The notes beneath the pieces are model-generated. The model was not told where the DNA came from, ran no database searches, and saw nothing but the letters and a program-made list of their open reading frames with translations. Below, one piece after another: positions 6,377 through 15,879 of a DNA stretch of 36,750 nt (the stretch's first letter is position 1; every line of letters starts with the position of its first letter). Source of the DNA: an uncultured Clostridia bacterium (GTDB taxonomy: Bacteria > Bacillota > Clostridia > Christensenellales > Borkfalkiaceae). The stretch is taken from the NCBI GenBank assembly GCA_947625865.1, contig CANQQD010000015.1:1-36750 (forward strand), given 5' to 3'. A program made the position numbers and the translations under genes.

Positions 6377-9199
6377 CTACTTTTTGTTGAAAATCTTTTT
6401 TAAGAACTGTCCGGTATAGCTTTCGTAACAGGCGGCTACATCCTCTGGCGAGCCTGAAGCAATTACGGTGCCGCCACGATCCCCGCCCTCGGGGCCCAAA
6501 TCTATTATCCAGTCCGCGCACTTGATTACGTCGAGATTGTGCTCGATTACAAGCACTGTATTTCCGCCGGCTCTGAGACGCGCAAGTATTTTAATCAACT
6601 TATCCACGTCGTAGCTGTGAAGCCCTGTTGTCGGCTCGTCGAGAATATAGAACGTTTTGCCCGTACTCCTCTTTGAAAGCTCTGTGGCGAGTTTCACTCT
6701 CTGCGCTTCGCCGCCGGAGAGCGTAGTTGAACTCTGACCGAGCTTTATATATCCTAATCCAACGTCGTTTAGGGTTGAAATTTTATTGTAAATCGAGGAT
6801 ATCGGTTTGAAAAATTCACAAGCCTCGGCAACCGTCATTTCAAGCACGTCCGAAATCGATTTTCCTTTATATTTAACCTCTAATGTTTCACGGTTATAGC
6901 GTTTGCCGCCGCACACTTCACAGGGAACGTAGATATCCGGCAGGAAGTGCATTTCGATTTGGATTATGCCGTCGCCCTGACAGTGCTCGCATCTGCCGCC
7001 CGGAATGTTGAATGAAAATCTTCCACTCTTATACCCCCTCTCCTTTGAATCCGGGGTTGCCGCAAACAAATCCCTTATTGCCGTAAACACGCCGGTGTAT
7101 GTTGCAGGGTTGCTTCTCGGAGTTCTGCCAATGGGCTGCTGGTCTATCGCAATGACCTTATCAAAATGCTCCAGTCCCTCAAATTTTTCCGCATTTCCGA
7201 GAGGTTGACGGGCGCGGTTGAGTTCATTTGCAAGATAAGGATAAATTATTTCGTTTACGAGACTCGACTTGCCGCTGCCGGACACGCCCGTTACAGCCGT
7301 TATCAGCCCCGCAGGTATCTCCACATTGATATTTTTAAGGTTGTTCTGTTTGCAACCGTAAACCTTTAGCCATTTGTCCGTGGGCTTCAACCGTACCTTC
7401 GGTACTTCTATCTTCCTTCTGCCCGCAAGAAAATCGCCCGTTATAGAGTTTGGCTCGTTCATTATGTCCTCTTGGGTGCCGCAAGCGACTATTTCTCCGC
7501 CGTGCACGCCCGCCATGGGACCTATATCCACAATGTAGTCCGCCGCACGAATAGTGTCCTCGTCATGCTCTACAACTATCAAAGTATTGCCGAGATCGCG
7601 TAAGCCCTCAAGCGAATGTAAAAGCTTTTCGTTGTCCCGTTGGTGCAGACCGATACTTGGCTCATCGAGAATATATAAAACACCTGTAAGCGCGCTGCCT
7701 ATCTGCGTCGCAAGACGTATTCGCTGGCTCTCGCCGCCCGAAAGCGTCGCAGCCGATCGCGAAAGCGTAAGATAACCTAATCCAACGTCCTCCAAAAAGC
7801 TTATGCGGCTGTCGATTTCCTTGATTATACTGTCGGCTATAAGATGCTCGGTCTTATTGAAAAACGAAAAATCCGCAAACGACTTCAGATCGTCGACCGA
7901 CATGTCGCATACTTCAGCTATATTTTTACCGCCGACGGTAACTGCCAAAGCCTCTTTTTTAAGCCTTTTACCGTGACAAAGCGGGCAATCCGATGTGCGC
8001 ATATATCGCTCAATGTCCCATTTTACGCTGTCGGACGAGGTTTGGTTATAGCGGCGCTGTAAATTGGTTACAAAGCCCTCCCATGCGGTTTTATAGCTTC
8101 CCGAAAAGCGGTAAGCGTTATATGCAAGGTCTATCTGCTCGCCGTTATTGCCATACATCAGCATGTCGTACACGCCCTCGGGGAGATCCTTCACGGGCAC
8201 GTCGAGCGAGAAATTGTAAATCTTGGACAGCGAACTCAGATACATTTGCGTCATGGCTGAGCTATCGAGATTCCAGCCGCTTATTTTTATTGCGCCCTCG
8301 CGCAGGGTCTTTGTTTTATCGGGGCATATCAAATCGGGGTCGACGATCTGTCTGAAGCCGAGTCCCGAACACTCGGGGCAGGCGCCCCACGGCGTGTTGA
8401 ATGAAAACAGGCGGGGCTCGATCTCCTCGATAGATACGCCGCAGTCGGGGCAGGCATAGTTCGAGGAATATAATTCTTCCTTGCCCTCGCTGTCGATTAT
8501 AACAAGCCCGTTGGCAAGCGAAAGAGCGCTTTCAAGGCTCTCCGTAAGCCTCTTTAATATGCCGTCCTTGATAACAAGGCGGTCGATAACCACCGAAACA
8601 TTGTGGCGTATATTTTTTTCGGGATGAATTTCTTCCTGAAGATCGTAAATTATTCCGTCTATTTTCACTCTGCCGTAGCCGCTCTTTTTCCAGCTTGCAA
8701 GCTCCTTTTGAAATTCGCCCTTTTTCCCGCGGACAACGGGGGCTTCAACTATGATCTTGCTGCCGTCCGGCATAGCCATGACCCTGTCTGCGATCTCATC
8801 TACGGACTGTCTGCGTATCTCTCTGCCGCAGTTCGGGCAGTGCGGAATACCCACACGGGCGAAAAGCAGGCGGAAATAATCGTAAATTTCCGTAACGGTG
8901 CCCACAGTGGAACGCGGATTGTGCGAGGTTGTTTTCTGGTCGATGGAAATTGCGGGTGAAAGCCCGTCTATAAGCTCCACGTCGGGCTTTTCCATCTGCC
9001 CCAAAAATTGACGGGCGTATGACGAAAGACTTTCTATATATCTGCGCTGACCCTCGGCGAAAATCGTGTCGAAGGCAAGCGTGGATTTGCCGCTGCCCGA
9101 AAGCCCCGTAAACACAGTTAAGGTGTTGCGAGGTATGTGTACGTCTATATTTTTAAGATTGTTTTCCTTTGCGCCCTTGACGTAAATTTCTTCTTTCAT
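6377..9199 (-). CDS. uvrA: UvrABC excision nuclease subunit A
   Basis: The damage-recognition ATPase of nucleotide excision repair, acting as a dimer with UvrB. The 940 residues carry two ABC ATPase modules: Walker [13 protein letters not shown] near residue 32 and [13 protein letters not shown] in the second half, with signature [12 protein letters not shown] and [12 protein letters not shown]. Zinc-binding cysteine pairs are visible (CPDCG with CPECS; CEHC with CEVCGG). Length is normal for the family. The start overlaps the uvrB stop by 4 bp (ATGA), indicating coupled translation. uvrC is not in this window. Confidence 0.99.
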   Translation of the reverse strand: MKEEIYVKGAKENNLKNIDVHIPRNTLTVFTGLSGSGKSTLAFDTIFAEGQRRYIESLSSYARQFLGQMEKPDVELIDGLSPAISIDQKTTSHNPRSTVGTVTEIYDYFRLLFARVGIPHCPNCGREIRRQSVDEIADRVMAMPDGSKIIVEAPVVRGKKGEFQKELASWKKSGYGRVKIDGIIYDLQEEIHPEKNIRHNVSVVIDRLVIKDGILKRLTESLESALSLANGLVIIDSEGKEELYSSNYACPDCGVSIEEIEPRLFSFNTPWGACPECSGLGFRQIVDPDLICPDKTKTLREGAIKISGWNLDSSAMTQMYLSSLSKIYNFSLDVPVKDLPEGVYDMLMYGNNGEQIDLAYNAYRFSGSYKTAWEGFVTNLQRRYNQTSSDSVKWDIERYMRTSDCPLCHGKRLKKEALAVTVGGKNIAEVCDMSVDDLKSFADFSFFNKTEHLIADSIIKEIDSRISFLEDVGLGYLTLSRSAATLSGGESQRIRLATQIGSALTGVLYILDEPSIGLHQRDNEKLLHSLEGLRDLGNTLIVVEHDEDTIRAADYIVDIGPMAGVHGGEIVACGTQEDIMNEPNSITGDFLAGRRKIEVPKVRLKPTDKWLKVYGCKQNNLKNINVEIPAGLITAVTGVSGSGKSSLVNEIIYPYLANELNRARQPLGNAEKFEGLEHFDKVIAIDQQPIGRTPRSNPATYTGVFTAIRDLFAATPDSKERGYKSGRFSFNIPGGRCEHCQGDGIIQIEMHFLPDIYVPCEVCGGKRYNRETLEVKYKGKSISDVLEMTVAEACEFFKPISSIYNKISTLNDVGLGYIKLGQSSTTLSGGEAQRVKLATELSKRSTGKTFYILDEPTTGLHSYDVDKLIKILARLRAGGNTVLVIEHNLDVIKCADWIIDLGPEGGDRGGTVIASGSPEDVAACYESYTGQFLKKIFNKK

Positions 9200-11163
9200 G
9201 ATTTTTTGCTCATTATAAGTTTCTTTTTAAGCTGCGCGATCGTATCGCGTATCTCTATTGCACGCTCGAAATCAAGCTGGGCTGAAGCCACTTTCATAAG
9301 CGCCTTCAGTTTTTCTATTTCGGCGGGAATATCCTTTAATTTTATATCCTCGCCAACAGTCTTTTTGCCCGTTATTCCTATAGAATTTTTAACTTCCTTG
9401 ATTATTGTTTTCGGTACAATTCCGTGGGCTTTATTGTAATCGCTTTGAATTTTTCGGCGGCGGTTTGTCTCGTCGATGGCACGGCGCATGCTGCCCGTGA
9501 TTACATCGGCATACATTATTACCCTGCCCTCGGCGTTTCTCGCCGCCCTGCCGATGGTTTGCACAAGTGAGGTTTCGCTGCGCAAAAAGCCCTCCTTGTC
9601 GGCGTCGAGAATGGCTACGAGCTTGACCTCGGGCAAGTCCAAGCCCTCGCGCAGAAGATTTATGCCGCAGAGGACGTCAAATTCGCCGCCGCGCAAGCCG
9701 TTGATTATGTCAATGCGCTCCAAAGCGTCTATATCGCTGTGCATATAGCGGACTTTGAGCCCGTGTTCTTTCAAATAATCGGTGAGGCTCTCCGCCATGC
9801 GCTTTGTCATTGTGGTGATCAAAACTCTGCCTTGTTCGGAAATAACCTTTTTGATTTCGCCCAACAGATCGTCTATCTGCGTTTTTGTGGGGCGGACTTC
9901 GACCTCGGGGTCCAATAGCCCCGTGGGGCGTATAAGTTGTTCGACAATGTTGCCCGCCTGCTTCAATTCATACTCCGCGGGAGTTGCCGAAACGCATATC
10001 AGTTGGGGCACGCGCTCGTCAAATTCCTCAAATGTGAGCGGGCGGTTGTCGTAGGCTGATTTTAAGCGGAAACCATAGTTAACAAGATTTTCTTTTCTGG
10101 AACGGTCGCCGTGATACATTGCTCCTATTTGCGGAATGGTCATGTGGCTCTCGTCTATAAAAACAAGGAATTTGCCCGCGGGAAAATAGTCCAAAAGCGT
10201 GAACGACGGCTCACCCGGGAAACGCCCGTCAAAATAGCGGCTGTAATTTTCCACGCCGCTGCAATAGCCTATCTCGCGCATCATCTCCAAATCGAATGTG
10301 GTGCGCTGTTCGAGGCGTTGGGCTTCCAAAAGCTTGCCCTCGTCACGGAAGGCTTTCACCTCGTCGTGCATGTCCCGCTCTATCATTGCAAGCGCGGTCC
10401 GCATTTTGTCGGAGCCGACCGCATATTGCGAAGCGGGGAATATTAAAACGTGTTTCAGTTCAGAAATTATATTGCCCGAAACAGCCTCCTCTTCGCAAAT
10501 TCTGTCTATTTCATCGCCGAAAAACTCAACACGTATTGCGATTTCCGAATTTGAAGCGGGAAAAATTTCCACAATGTCGCCGCGCACGCGGAAGGACGAA
10601 CGCTGAAAATCTATATCCCTTCTCGCGTACTGAATTTCAACGAGGCGGCGGATAAGCGCGTCCCTTTCAAGCTCCATTCCCGGGCGCAGACTTATTGCCA
10701 AACGGAAATATTCCTCGGGTGCGCCCAAACCGTAGATACAGCTGACCGAAGCCACAACAATAACGTCCTCGCGCTCGCCCAAAGAACTGGTTGCCGAGTT
10801 GCGGAGCTTGTCTATTTCGTCGTTGAGGCTCATATCTTTTTCGATATAAGTGTCGGTTGACGGTATGTAGCTCTCGGGCTGGTAATAGTCGTAGTACGAA
10901 ACAAAATATTCCACGCGGTTGTTGGGGAAAAATTCCTTAAATTCGTTGCAAAGCTGCGCCGCAAGCGTTTTGTTGTGCGCGATGACCAAAGTGGGGCGGT
11001 TTACATTTTTTATGACGTTAGCCATTGTAAACGTTTTTCCGCTGCCCGTAACGCCCAAAAGCACTTGGGTGCGTATGCCGTCCAGCACCCCCTCCGTCAG
11101 GCTCTGAATTGCCTGCGGCTGGTCGCCCGTAGGCTCAAATTTTGAATGTAGCTCGAATTTCAT
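9196..11163 (-). CDS. uvrB: UvrABC excision nuclease subunit B
   Basis: A DNA helicase-like subunit that verifies damage after UvrA loading and recruits UvrC. The 655 residues begin [19 protein letters not shown]; an upstream in-frame ATG at 11199 is rejected because family homology begins at 11163. Visible motifs are Walker [17 protein letters not shown], the beta-hairpin region [12 protein letters not shown], the DESH box ([11 protein letters not shown]), the QTIGRAARN motif VI and the C-terminal UVR motif ([20 protein letters not shown]). Two promoters lie upstream. No LexA-type GAAC-N4-GTTC box was seen. Confidence 0.98.
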   Translation of the reverse strand: MKFELHSKFEPTGDQPQAIQSLTEGVLDGIRTQVLLGVTGSGKTFTMANVIKNVNRPTLVIAHNKTLAAQLCNEFKEFFPNNRVEYFVSYYDYYQPESYIPSTDTYIEKDMSLNDEIDKLRNSATSSLGEREDVIVVASVSCIYGLGAPEEYFRLAISLRPGMELERDALIRRLVEIQYARRDIDFQRSSFRVRGDIVEIFPASNSEIAIRVEFFGDEIDRICEEEAVSGNIISELKHVLIFPASQYAVGSDKMRTALAMIERDMHDEVKAFRDEGKLLEAQRLEQRTTFDLEMMREIGYCSGVENYSRYFDGRFPGEPSFTLLDYFPAGKFLVFIDESHMTIPQIGAMYHGDRSRKENLVNYGFRLKSAYDNRPLTFEEFDERVPQLICVSATPAEYELKQAGNIVEQLIRPTGLLDPEVEVRPTKTQIDDLLGEIKKVISEQGRVLITTMTKRMAESLTDYLKEHGLKVRYMHSDIDALERIDIINGLRGGEFDVLCGINLLREGLDLPEVKLVAILDADKEGFLRSETSLVQTIGRAARNAEGRVIMYADVITGSMRRAIDETNRRRKIQSDYNKAHGIVPKTIIKEVKNSIGITGKKTVGEDIKLKDIPAEIEKLKALMKVASAQLDFERAIEIRDTIAQLKKKLIMSKKS

Positions 11164-11204
11164 ATTAATAAACCTGCGCCGTTCCGCGCAAAACCGCATA
11201 TAAA

Positions 11205-11233
11205 ATTATAACCCTTTTTATGTTGATTTACAA
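11205..11233 (-). promoter_or_regulatory. uvrB proximal promoter
   Basis: TTGTAA (11233-11228), a 17 bp spacer and TATAAT (11210-11205) on the minus strand, about 40 bp upstream of the uvrB ATG. Confidence 0.6.
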
Positions 11234-11272
11234 CAAAATTTCACATTCAAGGGCTGAATAAACTTATGTTTA

Positions 11273-11301
11273 ATTATAACAATCGCGTCAAATTTTGTCA
11301 A
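11273..11301 (-). promoter_or_regulatory. uvrB distal promoter
   Basis: TTGACA (11301-11296), a 17 bp spacer and TATAAT (11278-11273) on the minus strand, matching the sigma-A consensus. It lies immediately downstream of a minus-strand terminator, as expected for a new transcription unit. Confidence 0.78.
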
Positions 11302-11303
11302 TG

Positions 11304-11327
11304 AAAAAGAGCCTTAAATCAAGGCTC
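11304..11327 (-). terminator. Orphan minus-strand terminator upstream of uvrB
   Basis: GAGCCTT / AAGGCTC (11327-11321 and 11315-11309) with a 5-nt loop, followed on the minus strand by a T-run at 11308-11304. No intact minus-strand gene lies upstream for it to terminate, only the coding remnant ending at 11329. Confidence 0.75.
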
Positions 11328-11328
11328 C

Positions 11329-11430
11329 TCAATCAATTCCAAAAAGCGCGTTCGGCAAGGCAGGCTCAACCGAATATTTATATTTATCGGTGTGTATGCC
11401 CTGCGGATTTTTATAAACTTCTTGACTTTT
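11329..11430 (-). pseudogene. Possible remnant of a gene 3' end
   Basis: The minus strand reads 33 codons of ordinary-looking protein sequence (containing KNPQGIHTDKYKYSVEPALP) ending LFGID and a TGA stop. The orphan terminator begins just after the stop. A stop codon lies directly upstream (11433-11431) and there is no start codon. I do not recognise the family. The coupling of a plausible C-terminus with a terminator suggests a gene truncated by arrival of the lipoprotein unit; it could also be chance. Confidence 0.35.
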
Positions 11431-11450
11431 TTATATTATAATGTTATATT
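11422..11450 (+). promoter_or_regulatory. Promoter of the lipoprotein leader
   Basis: TTGACT (11422-11427), a 17 bp spacer and TATATT (11445-11450). The predicted start is near 11457, giving a leader of about 220 nt before the ATG at 11676. Confidence 0.65.
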
Positions 11451-11465
11451 TTAAGTACCACATTT

Positions 11466-11663
11466 CACAAACTAAATAAACTGCGCGAATTTTTTGTGCT
11501 TTTTTACACATATTACTGTGTACTCAATGGCAGTGTGTATCTCTGTTTCTGTTGTGCATGGTAATTTGTGTAAATTTTCGCGCATACAGTTTGTGAGGTG
11601 TGGTGACCTGAGGAGATACCGTGCGGTGTGCTCTTTCGGGCACACCTTATTTTTTTACCGCAC
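11466..11663 (+). ncRNA. Candidate structured regulatory leader with internal terminator
   Basis: Three nested pairings build one long hairpin: CACAAACT 11466-11473 with 11588-11595, GCGCGAA 11483-11489 with 11577-11583, and TTTACACATATTAC 11503-11516 with 11561-11574 (13 of 14). The apical loop holds GTATCTC (11537-11543). This can pair with GAGATAC at 11613-11619 or with the identical GAGATAC at 11668-11674 that forms the gene's own Shine-Dalgarno region. A small hairpin (AGGT/ACCT, 11596-11609) and an intrinsic terminator (GGTGTGC 11625-11631 / GCACACC 11640-11646, T-run to 11656) follow. It matches no riboswitch class I know. The architecture is seen in the sequence; the switching is inferred. 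Confidence 0.5.
11625..11656 (+). terminator. Intrinsic terminator inside the lipoprotein 5' leader
   Basis: GGTGTGC / GCACACC stem with an 8-nt loop and a TTATTTTTTT tail, placed 19 nt before the gene's ATG and 8 nt before its Shine-Dalgarno AAAGGAG. An outer pairing GTGCGGT (11621-11627) with ACCGCAC (11657-11663) competes for the base of the stem. The position indicates attenuation rather than end of a gene. Confidence 0.75.
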
Positions 11664-11675
11664 AAAGGAGATACT

Positions 11676-13280
11676 ATGAAGAAAAAACTTTTACTTTTAT
11701 TTGCTGTACTGTTTACGTTTAGCTGCCTTACAGCATTTGGCTGCTCTGTTGACTCGCATACACATGACTGGGGCGATTGGCAAGTAACCACCCCTGCCAC
11801 CTGTGTTAAGGAAGGCTTGGAAACCCGCACATGCAGAGCCGATGAAACCCACAAGGAAACAAGACCGATTGCCATAAACCCAAATGCGCACAATATTGTA
11901 CATTTAGCTGCAAAAGCCGCAACCTGTTCGTCAACCGGCTATAACGAGCATGACGAATGTAGTCTCTGCGGGTATTCAACCAACAAGGTTGAAGAACCTA
12001 TCGACGCTAACGCGCACGATTTGACGTTGATTGAAGAAGTTTACGCAGATTGCGAAACAGACGGCGTTGCAGAGCACTATAACTGCTCTCTCTGCCATAA
12101 AAATTTCGACGAAAATATGACTGAGCTGGAGGATAAGGATTTAATTATTGAGCAATACGGACATTCATGGGACAACGGAACCATAATTGCCGAAGCAACC
12201 TGCAAATCCGCAGGAAGCATATTATACACTTGTCGTTGGGACGACAGCCATACATATACCGAGGAAATACCCATAAATCCCCAAGCTCATGTATGGGAAA
12301 CAGAGCTAACGAAAGAAAATAAAAAGAGATGCTCAATCTGCCTGACCGAACAGGATATCTATACGTTGAGTTCTGATGGCAAAAAGGTATATTTCGGCGA
12401 GTATCCGCAAACAGAAGTAAAAGACAATGACTTAAAAACCGTCCTGAATAAGCAAGCGGGTTCCAAGCCCGACGGATTGTTCCCGAACAGAAAATGGATA
12501 AGTTATCGCTACTACGCAAACGGCAAGCAGAGCGACTTTATGTGGTATCAGGACATAAGTTATGAAAACGCAAAGTATCGCGGCGTCTATTTTTCAAAGT
12601 ACAGACCTGAATGGACGACAAAAAACTATGACAAAAGCGAAAGCATGATAGATAACAGCGGCTATAATGCATATACGGTATATTGGTTTAAATTTGAACC
12701 GATAGAGTGGCGGATATTGTCCAAAGAAGACGGTGGCGCTCTCTTGATGTCCGAAATGATTGTCGACAGTCAACAGTATTATCAAAACGATAAAGACAGA
12801 ACGCTAAACGGAAAAACTGTGCATGCTTCCAACTACGCGAACAGCGATATACGCACGTGGTTGAACGCAGATTTTTATGATACGGCATTCGATAGTTATT
12901 GCAAACAGATAATAGAAAAAACTTTGGTGGACAACAGCGCCGATTCGGTAGACCCCGATGACAGAGATTTTCTCAGTCGATACGAATGTGTTTGCGAAAA
13001 TACCGAAGATAATGTCTTTTTATTGAGCTATAAAGAAATCAATGGCGTAAACGGTTTTGCCGCAGGAAACATTGACGATCCGGCAAGACAGCTTAAAGCC
13101 ACGGACTATGCAAAAATACAGGGACTTGACTATATGTACGATACACCTTTCTGGCGGTTGAGGTCGCCCACAAGCAAAACACACGGACAAGTTGTTTTCT
13201 ATAACGGATATTCAGGTAACGGTCACATAGCACACGTCACTTCTGACGGAATTGTACCCGCTTTGAATATTAAATTATAA
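11676..13280 (+). CDS. Surface lipoprotein with Cys/His repeats and a DUF6273-type C-terminal domain
   Basis: 534 residues. An N-terminal signal sequence (KKKLLLLFAVLFTFS) leads to an imperfect lipobox with Cys23, so lipid anchoring is likely. Residues about 28-225 contain roughly four degenerate repeats with H-x-W or AH starts and paired cysteines (TC...G...C; CSLCG; CSLCHK; CSICL). The C-terminal half starts with VYFGEYPQTEV and ends with WRLRSP and a glycine-rich stretch, as in DUF6273 proteins of gut Clostridia. The function is unknown; a cell-surface role is inferred. It is a lone plus-strand gene with its own promoter, structured leader and terminator, so it looks like a movable unit. 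The start follows AAAGGAGATACT. Confidence 0.82.
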   Translation: MKKKLLLLFAVLFTFSCLTAFGCSVDSHTHDWGDWQVTTPATCVKEGLETRTCRADETHKETRPIAINPNAHNIVHLAAKAATCSSTGYNEHDECSLCGYSTNKVEEPIDANAHDLTLIEEVYADCETDGVAEHYNCSLCHKNFDENMTELEDKDLIIEQYGHSWDNGTIIAEATCKSAGSILYTCRWDDSHTYTEEIPINPQAHVWETELTKENKKRCSICLTEQDIYTLSSDGKKVYFGEYPQTEVKDNDLKTVLNKQAGSKPDGLFPNRKWISYRYYANGKQSDFMWYQDISYENAKYRGVYFSKYRPEWTTKNYDKSESMIDNSGYNAYTVYWFKFEPIEWRILSKEDGGALLMSEMIVDSQQYYQNDKDRTLNGKTVHASNYANSDIRTWLNADFYDTAFDSYCKQIIEKTLVDNSADSVDPDDRDFLSRYECVCENTEDNVFLLSYKEINGVNGFAAGNIDDPARQLKATDYAKIQGLDYMYDTPFWRLRSPTSKTHGQVVFYNGYSGNGHIAHVTSDGIVPALNIKL

Positions 13281-13307
13281 AACTTATTTTGTTATTAAAA
13301 CGCAACG

Positions 13308-13339
13308 GCCGCCGCGGCAGAATTGCCGCGGCGGCGTTT
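13308..13339. terminator. Terminator between the lipoprotein gene and pnp
   Basis: A perfect 12-bp stem (GCCGCCGCGGCA / TGCCGCGGCGGC) with a 4-nt loop, followed on the plus strand by GTTTAATTT. On the minus strand a short T-run follows after several bases, so it may also end the pnp transcript. Confidence 0.75.
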
Positions 13340-13341
13340 AA

Positions 13342-13425
13342 TTTGCAATTTATCTTTTTACAATTATTAATTTTGCAATTATAAGTTTTTTGCAATTACT
13401 ATTTTTAATTTTAAGTTATTGCAAA
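13342..13425. repeat. AT-rich degenerate TTTTGCAATTA repeats
   Basis: Variants of TTTTGCAATTA occur at 13342-13352, 13371-13381 and 13388-13398, with related ACAATTATTAA and an inverted TTATTGCAAATTT nearby. This is low-complexity sequence between convergent genes; no coding capacity is seen. Confidence 0.5.
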
Positions 13426-13432
13426 TTTTATT

Positions 13433-15526
13433 TTAAGATAACTTTTCGAGGAGCTTGAGGTCGATGCCCTTGTCGCCGATTTTTATAATTTCAACCTTTA
13501 CCGTGTCGCCGATATTTACAACGTCCTCCACTTTGTCCACGCGCTTATCGGAAAGCTTGGAAATGTGGATCATGCCGTCCTTGCCGGGGGCAAACTCAAC
13601 AAACGCGCCGAAGTTCAAAATTCTTACTACCGTGCCGACAAACATATCGCCGACTTCGGGGTCGTGAGCTATGGAAAGCACGATCGCCTTTGCGCGCTCT
13701 GCGTTCTCGATGGGACCCGTGCAGGCGATATAGCCTCTGCCGCTGTCGTCCTCGTTGAACTCTATTTCGGTGCCCGTCTCCTCCATTATCTTTTTTATCA
13801 CGCAGCCCTGCTTGCCGATAACGTCGCCGATCTTTTCGGGGTCGATTTCAAAGCTGATGATCTTGGGAGCGTAAACGGAGAGCTGGGGCGCAACCTCGGG
13901 CACGCATTCGAGCATTTTGGAGAGAATGAACTGCCTGCCCTCGTTTGCCTGGTCGATTGCAGTGTGCATAATCTCCTCGGAGATGCCCTTGATTTTGATA
14001 TCCATCTGAATTGCGGTTATGCCCTTTTGGGTGCCCGCAACCTTGAAGTCCATATCGCCGAGGAAGTCCTCCAAGCCCTGAATATCGGTCAAAACCTTAA
14101 ATTCGCCCGTCTCTTGGTTTTTGATAAGCCCCATTGCAACGCCCGCTACGGGGGCCTTTATGGGCACGCCTGCGTCCATTAAAGCCATTGTGGAGCCGCA
14201 CACGGAAGCCATCGACGACGAGCCGTTGGACGAAAGAATATCGTTTACCACCCTTATTGCATAGGGGAAGCTCTCTTCGTCGGGAAGCACGGGAATGAGC
14301 GCGCGCTCTGCAAGAGCGCCGTGACCGATTTCACGCCTGCCGGGGGAGCGGAGAGCCTTTGCTTCGCCCGTGCAGTAGCCGGGGAAGTTGTATTGGTGCA
14401 TATATCTTTTCGAAGTCTCCTCGTCGAGCCCTTCAAGTTTCTGAGCCTCGGTGAGCATTGCGAGGGTGCATGTCGTCATGGTTTGGGTTTGTCCGCGGGT
14501 GAATATCGCCGAGCCGTGTACTCTGGGGAGTATGTGGCGCTCGCACCAGATGGGACGGACGTCCTTTAAGCCTCTGCCGTCGGGACGAATACCCTTGTCG
14601 AAAATCTTTGCGCGAACCTTTTCCTTTGTGAGGTAATAGAGGCTGTCCTTTATCTCGCGCGTATTGTCGGGATAGATTTCGGCAAAGTGCTCCAAAACCT
14701 CTTTTTCGGCCTCTTCCTGTCTCTTCTCCCTCTCCTGCCTGTCGAACGTGTCGATAGCCCAGTCTATTTTTTCGGAGGCGTATTCGCGTACGACCTTGTC
14801 AAGTTCTTCGGGAACGTGATAGAGCTCAATCTCGCGCTTGGGCTTGCCGACTGCGGGAACGATTTCGTTTTCGATAAATTCGCAAATTTTTTGAATTTCC
14901 TTGTGACCGAACATTATCGCGCCGACCATCTGCTCGTTGGTGACTTCGTTTGCGCCAGCCTCGATCATCAAAATCGCGTCCTTGGTGCCTGCGAGATTCA
15001 AATGAATGTCGCTCTTCTGTCTCTGGGCAAGATCGGGGTTTATGATATACTGTCCATCGACCAGTCCTACGACCACGGAGCCTGTGGGACCTGCCCAAGG
15101 AATGTCGGAAATTGCCAATGCAACCGAGGAGCCTATCATGGCGAGAGGCTCGGGGGAGATATCGGGCTCAACCGAAATTGCCTGCGCGGTTACGACAACG
15201 TCGTTGAAAAGTCCCTTGGGGAACAGTGGACGAAGAGGTCTGTCTATAAGCCTTGCAGTGAGTATTGCCTTGTCGCTTGCCCTGCCCTCGCGCTTTTTGA
15301 AACCGCCGGGGATCTTGCCTATTGCGTACATCTTCTCGTCGTAGTCAACCTGCAGAGGGAAGAAGTCCATGCCCTCGCGGGGAGCCTCGGACATACATAC
15401 GGAAACTATAACCGCAGTATCACCGCAACGCACTACGCACGAGCCGTTGGTCTGTTCGGCGTACTTGCCCGTCTCGATGATGACGTCTCTGCCGCCTACC
15501 TTAAGTGTAAATTGTTTAAAATTCAT
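13433..15526 (-). CDS. pnp: Polynucleotide phosphorylase
   Basis: A 3'-5' phosphorolytic exoribonuclease and RNA degradosome component that releases nucleoside diphosphates from RNA. The 697 residues contain two RNase PH-like domains (about 1-230 and 300-540, with FFPLQVDYDEK, GKIPGGF, SEPD-like SVEPDISPEP and SSNGSSSMASVCGS), a KH domain with IGKQG near residue 560, and a C-terminal S1 domain (VGTVVRILNFGAFVEF). The start follows AAGGAG with 8-nt spacing. It lies downstream of rpsO, the widespread bacterial arrangement, separated by a terminator and a leader hairpin. Confidence 0.98.
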   Translation of the reverse strand: MNFKQFTLKVGGRDVIIETGKYAEQTNGSCVVRCGDTAVIVSVCMSEAPREGMDFFPLQVDYDEKMYAIGKIPGGFKKREGRASDKAILTARLIDRPLRPLFPKGLFNDVVVTAQAISVEPDISPEPLAMIGSSVALAISDIPWAGPTGSVVVGLVDGQYIINPDLAQRQKSDIHLNLAGTKDAILMIEAGANEVTNEQMVGAIMFGHKEIQKICEFIENEIVPAVGKPKREIELYHVPEELDKVVREYASEKIDWAIDTFDRQEREKRQEEAEKEVLEHFAEIYPDNTREIKDSLYYLTKEKVRAKIFDKGIRPDGRGLKDVRPIWCERHILPRVHGSAIFTRGQTQTMTTCTLAMLTEAQKLEGLDEETSKRYMHQYNFPGYCTGEAKALRSPGRREIGHGALAERALIPVLPDEESFPYAIRVVNDILSSNGSSSMASVCGSTMALMDAGVPIKAPVAGVAMGLIKNQETGEFKVLTDIQGLEDFLGDMDFKVAGTQKGITAIQMDIKIKGISEEIMHTAIDQANEGRQFILSKMLECVPEVAPQLSVYAPKIISFEIDPEKIGDVIGKQGCVIKKIMEETGTEIEFNEDDSGRGYIACTGPIENAERAKAIVLSIAHDPEVGDMFVGTVVRILNFGAFVEFAPGKDGMIHISKLSDKRVDKVEDVVNIGDTVKVEIIKIGDKGIDLKLLEKLS

Positions 15527-15554
15527 TATCCATTCTCCTTTTCTGTTCTTGTGC

Positions 15555-15572
15555 CTGCGGCGCCCGCCGCAG
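15555..15572 (-). promoter_or_regulatory. Hairpin in the pnp leader
   Basis: CTGCGGC / GCCGCAG stem with a 4-nt loop on the pnp transcript, ending 15 nt before the pnp Shine-Dalgarno. In E. coli a pnp-leader stem is cut by RNase III and mediates autoregulation; by analogy this could be a processing or control site (inferred). Confidence 0.5.
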
Positions 15573-15576
15573 ACTT

Positions 15577-15608
15577 ATGAAAAATGAGCGGAATAAAACA
15601 CCCCGCTC
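15577..15608 (-). terminator. rpsO terminator/attenuator
   Basis: GAGCGG / CCGCTC stem with an 11-nt loop followed by ATTTTTCATA on the minus strand. It lies 16 nt after the rpsO stop, within the rpsO-pnp spacer, so partial read-through into pnp is expected. Confidence 0.7.
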
Positions 15609-15624
15609 AATTTCTTTAAATCTT

Positions 15625-15879
15625 TTACTTTCTGAGTCCCAAAGCAGCGACAATGGCACGGTATCTTTCGATATCCTTGCTCTTCAAGTAGTCCAAAAGA
15701 CCACGGCGGCGTCCTACCATTTTAAGAAGACCACGGCGGGAGTGATTGTCGTGAATGTGCTCTTTGAGATGCTCGTTGAGGTGGTTGATTCTCTCGGTCA
15801 GAAGCGCGATCTGAACTTCGGGAGAACCGGTATCCCCTTCCTTCGTTGCATACTTTGCAATGATTTCGGACTTTTCCAT
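15625..15879 (-). CDS. rpsO: 30S ribosomal protein S15
   Basis: Binds the central domain of 16S rRNA early in 30S assembly. The 84-residue product carries the strongly conserved [44 protein letters not shown] and [12 protein letters not shown] segments. It is about five residues shorter at the N-terminus than typical homologues. The start follows TAGGAGG. Confidence 0.98.
   Translation of the reverse strand: MEKSEIIAKYATKEGDTGSPEVQIALLTERINHLNEHLKEHIHDNHSRRGLLKMVGRRRGLLDYLKSKDIERYRAIVAALGLRK

Noticed and set aside
11164-11304. LexA/SOS box in front of uvrB
   Set aside because: I looked for GAAC-N4-GTTC-like sites around both promoters and found none.
11422-11442. TTGACT with the perfect TATAAT at 11437-11442 as the lipoprotein promoter
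   Set aside because: The spacer would be only 9 bp; TATATT at 11445-11450 gives the required 17 bp.
11466-11595. Inverted repeats as ends of a transposable element
   Set aside because: The arms are nested and collinear, lie inside a transcribed leader between promoter and gene, and show no target duplication, so an RNA hairpin is the simpler reading.
11494-11679. 61-codon plus-strand frame in the lipoprotein leader
   Set aside because: It has no ribosome site, and the stretch is better explained by nested RNA pairings and a terminator.
13342-13425. AT-rich TTTTGCAATTA repeats as a CRISPR array or replication origin
   Set aside because: The repeats are short, degenerate and irregularly spaced, with no DnaA boxes or cas genes nearby.
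14687-15580. 297-codon plus-strand open frame
   Set aside because: It is antisense to pnp, whose identity is certain; long shadow frames are common in such GC-biased codon use.
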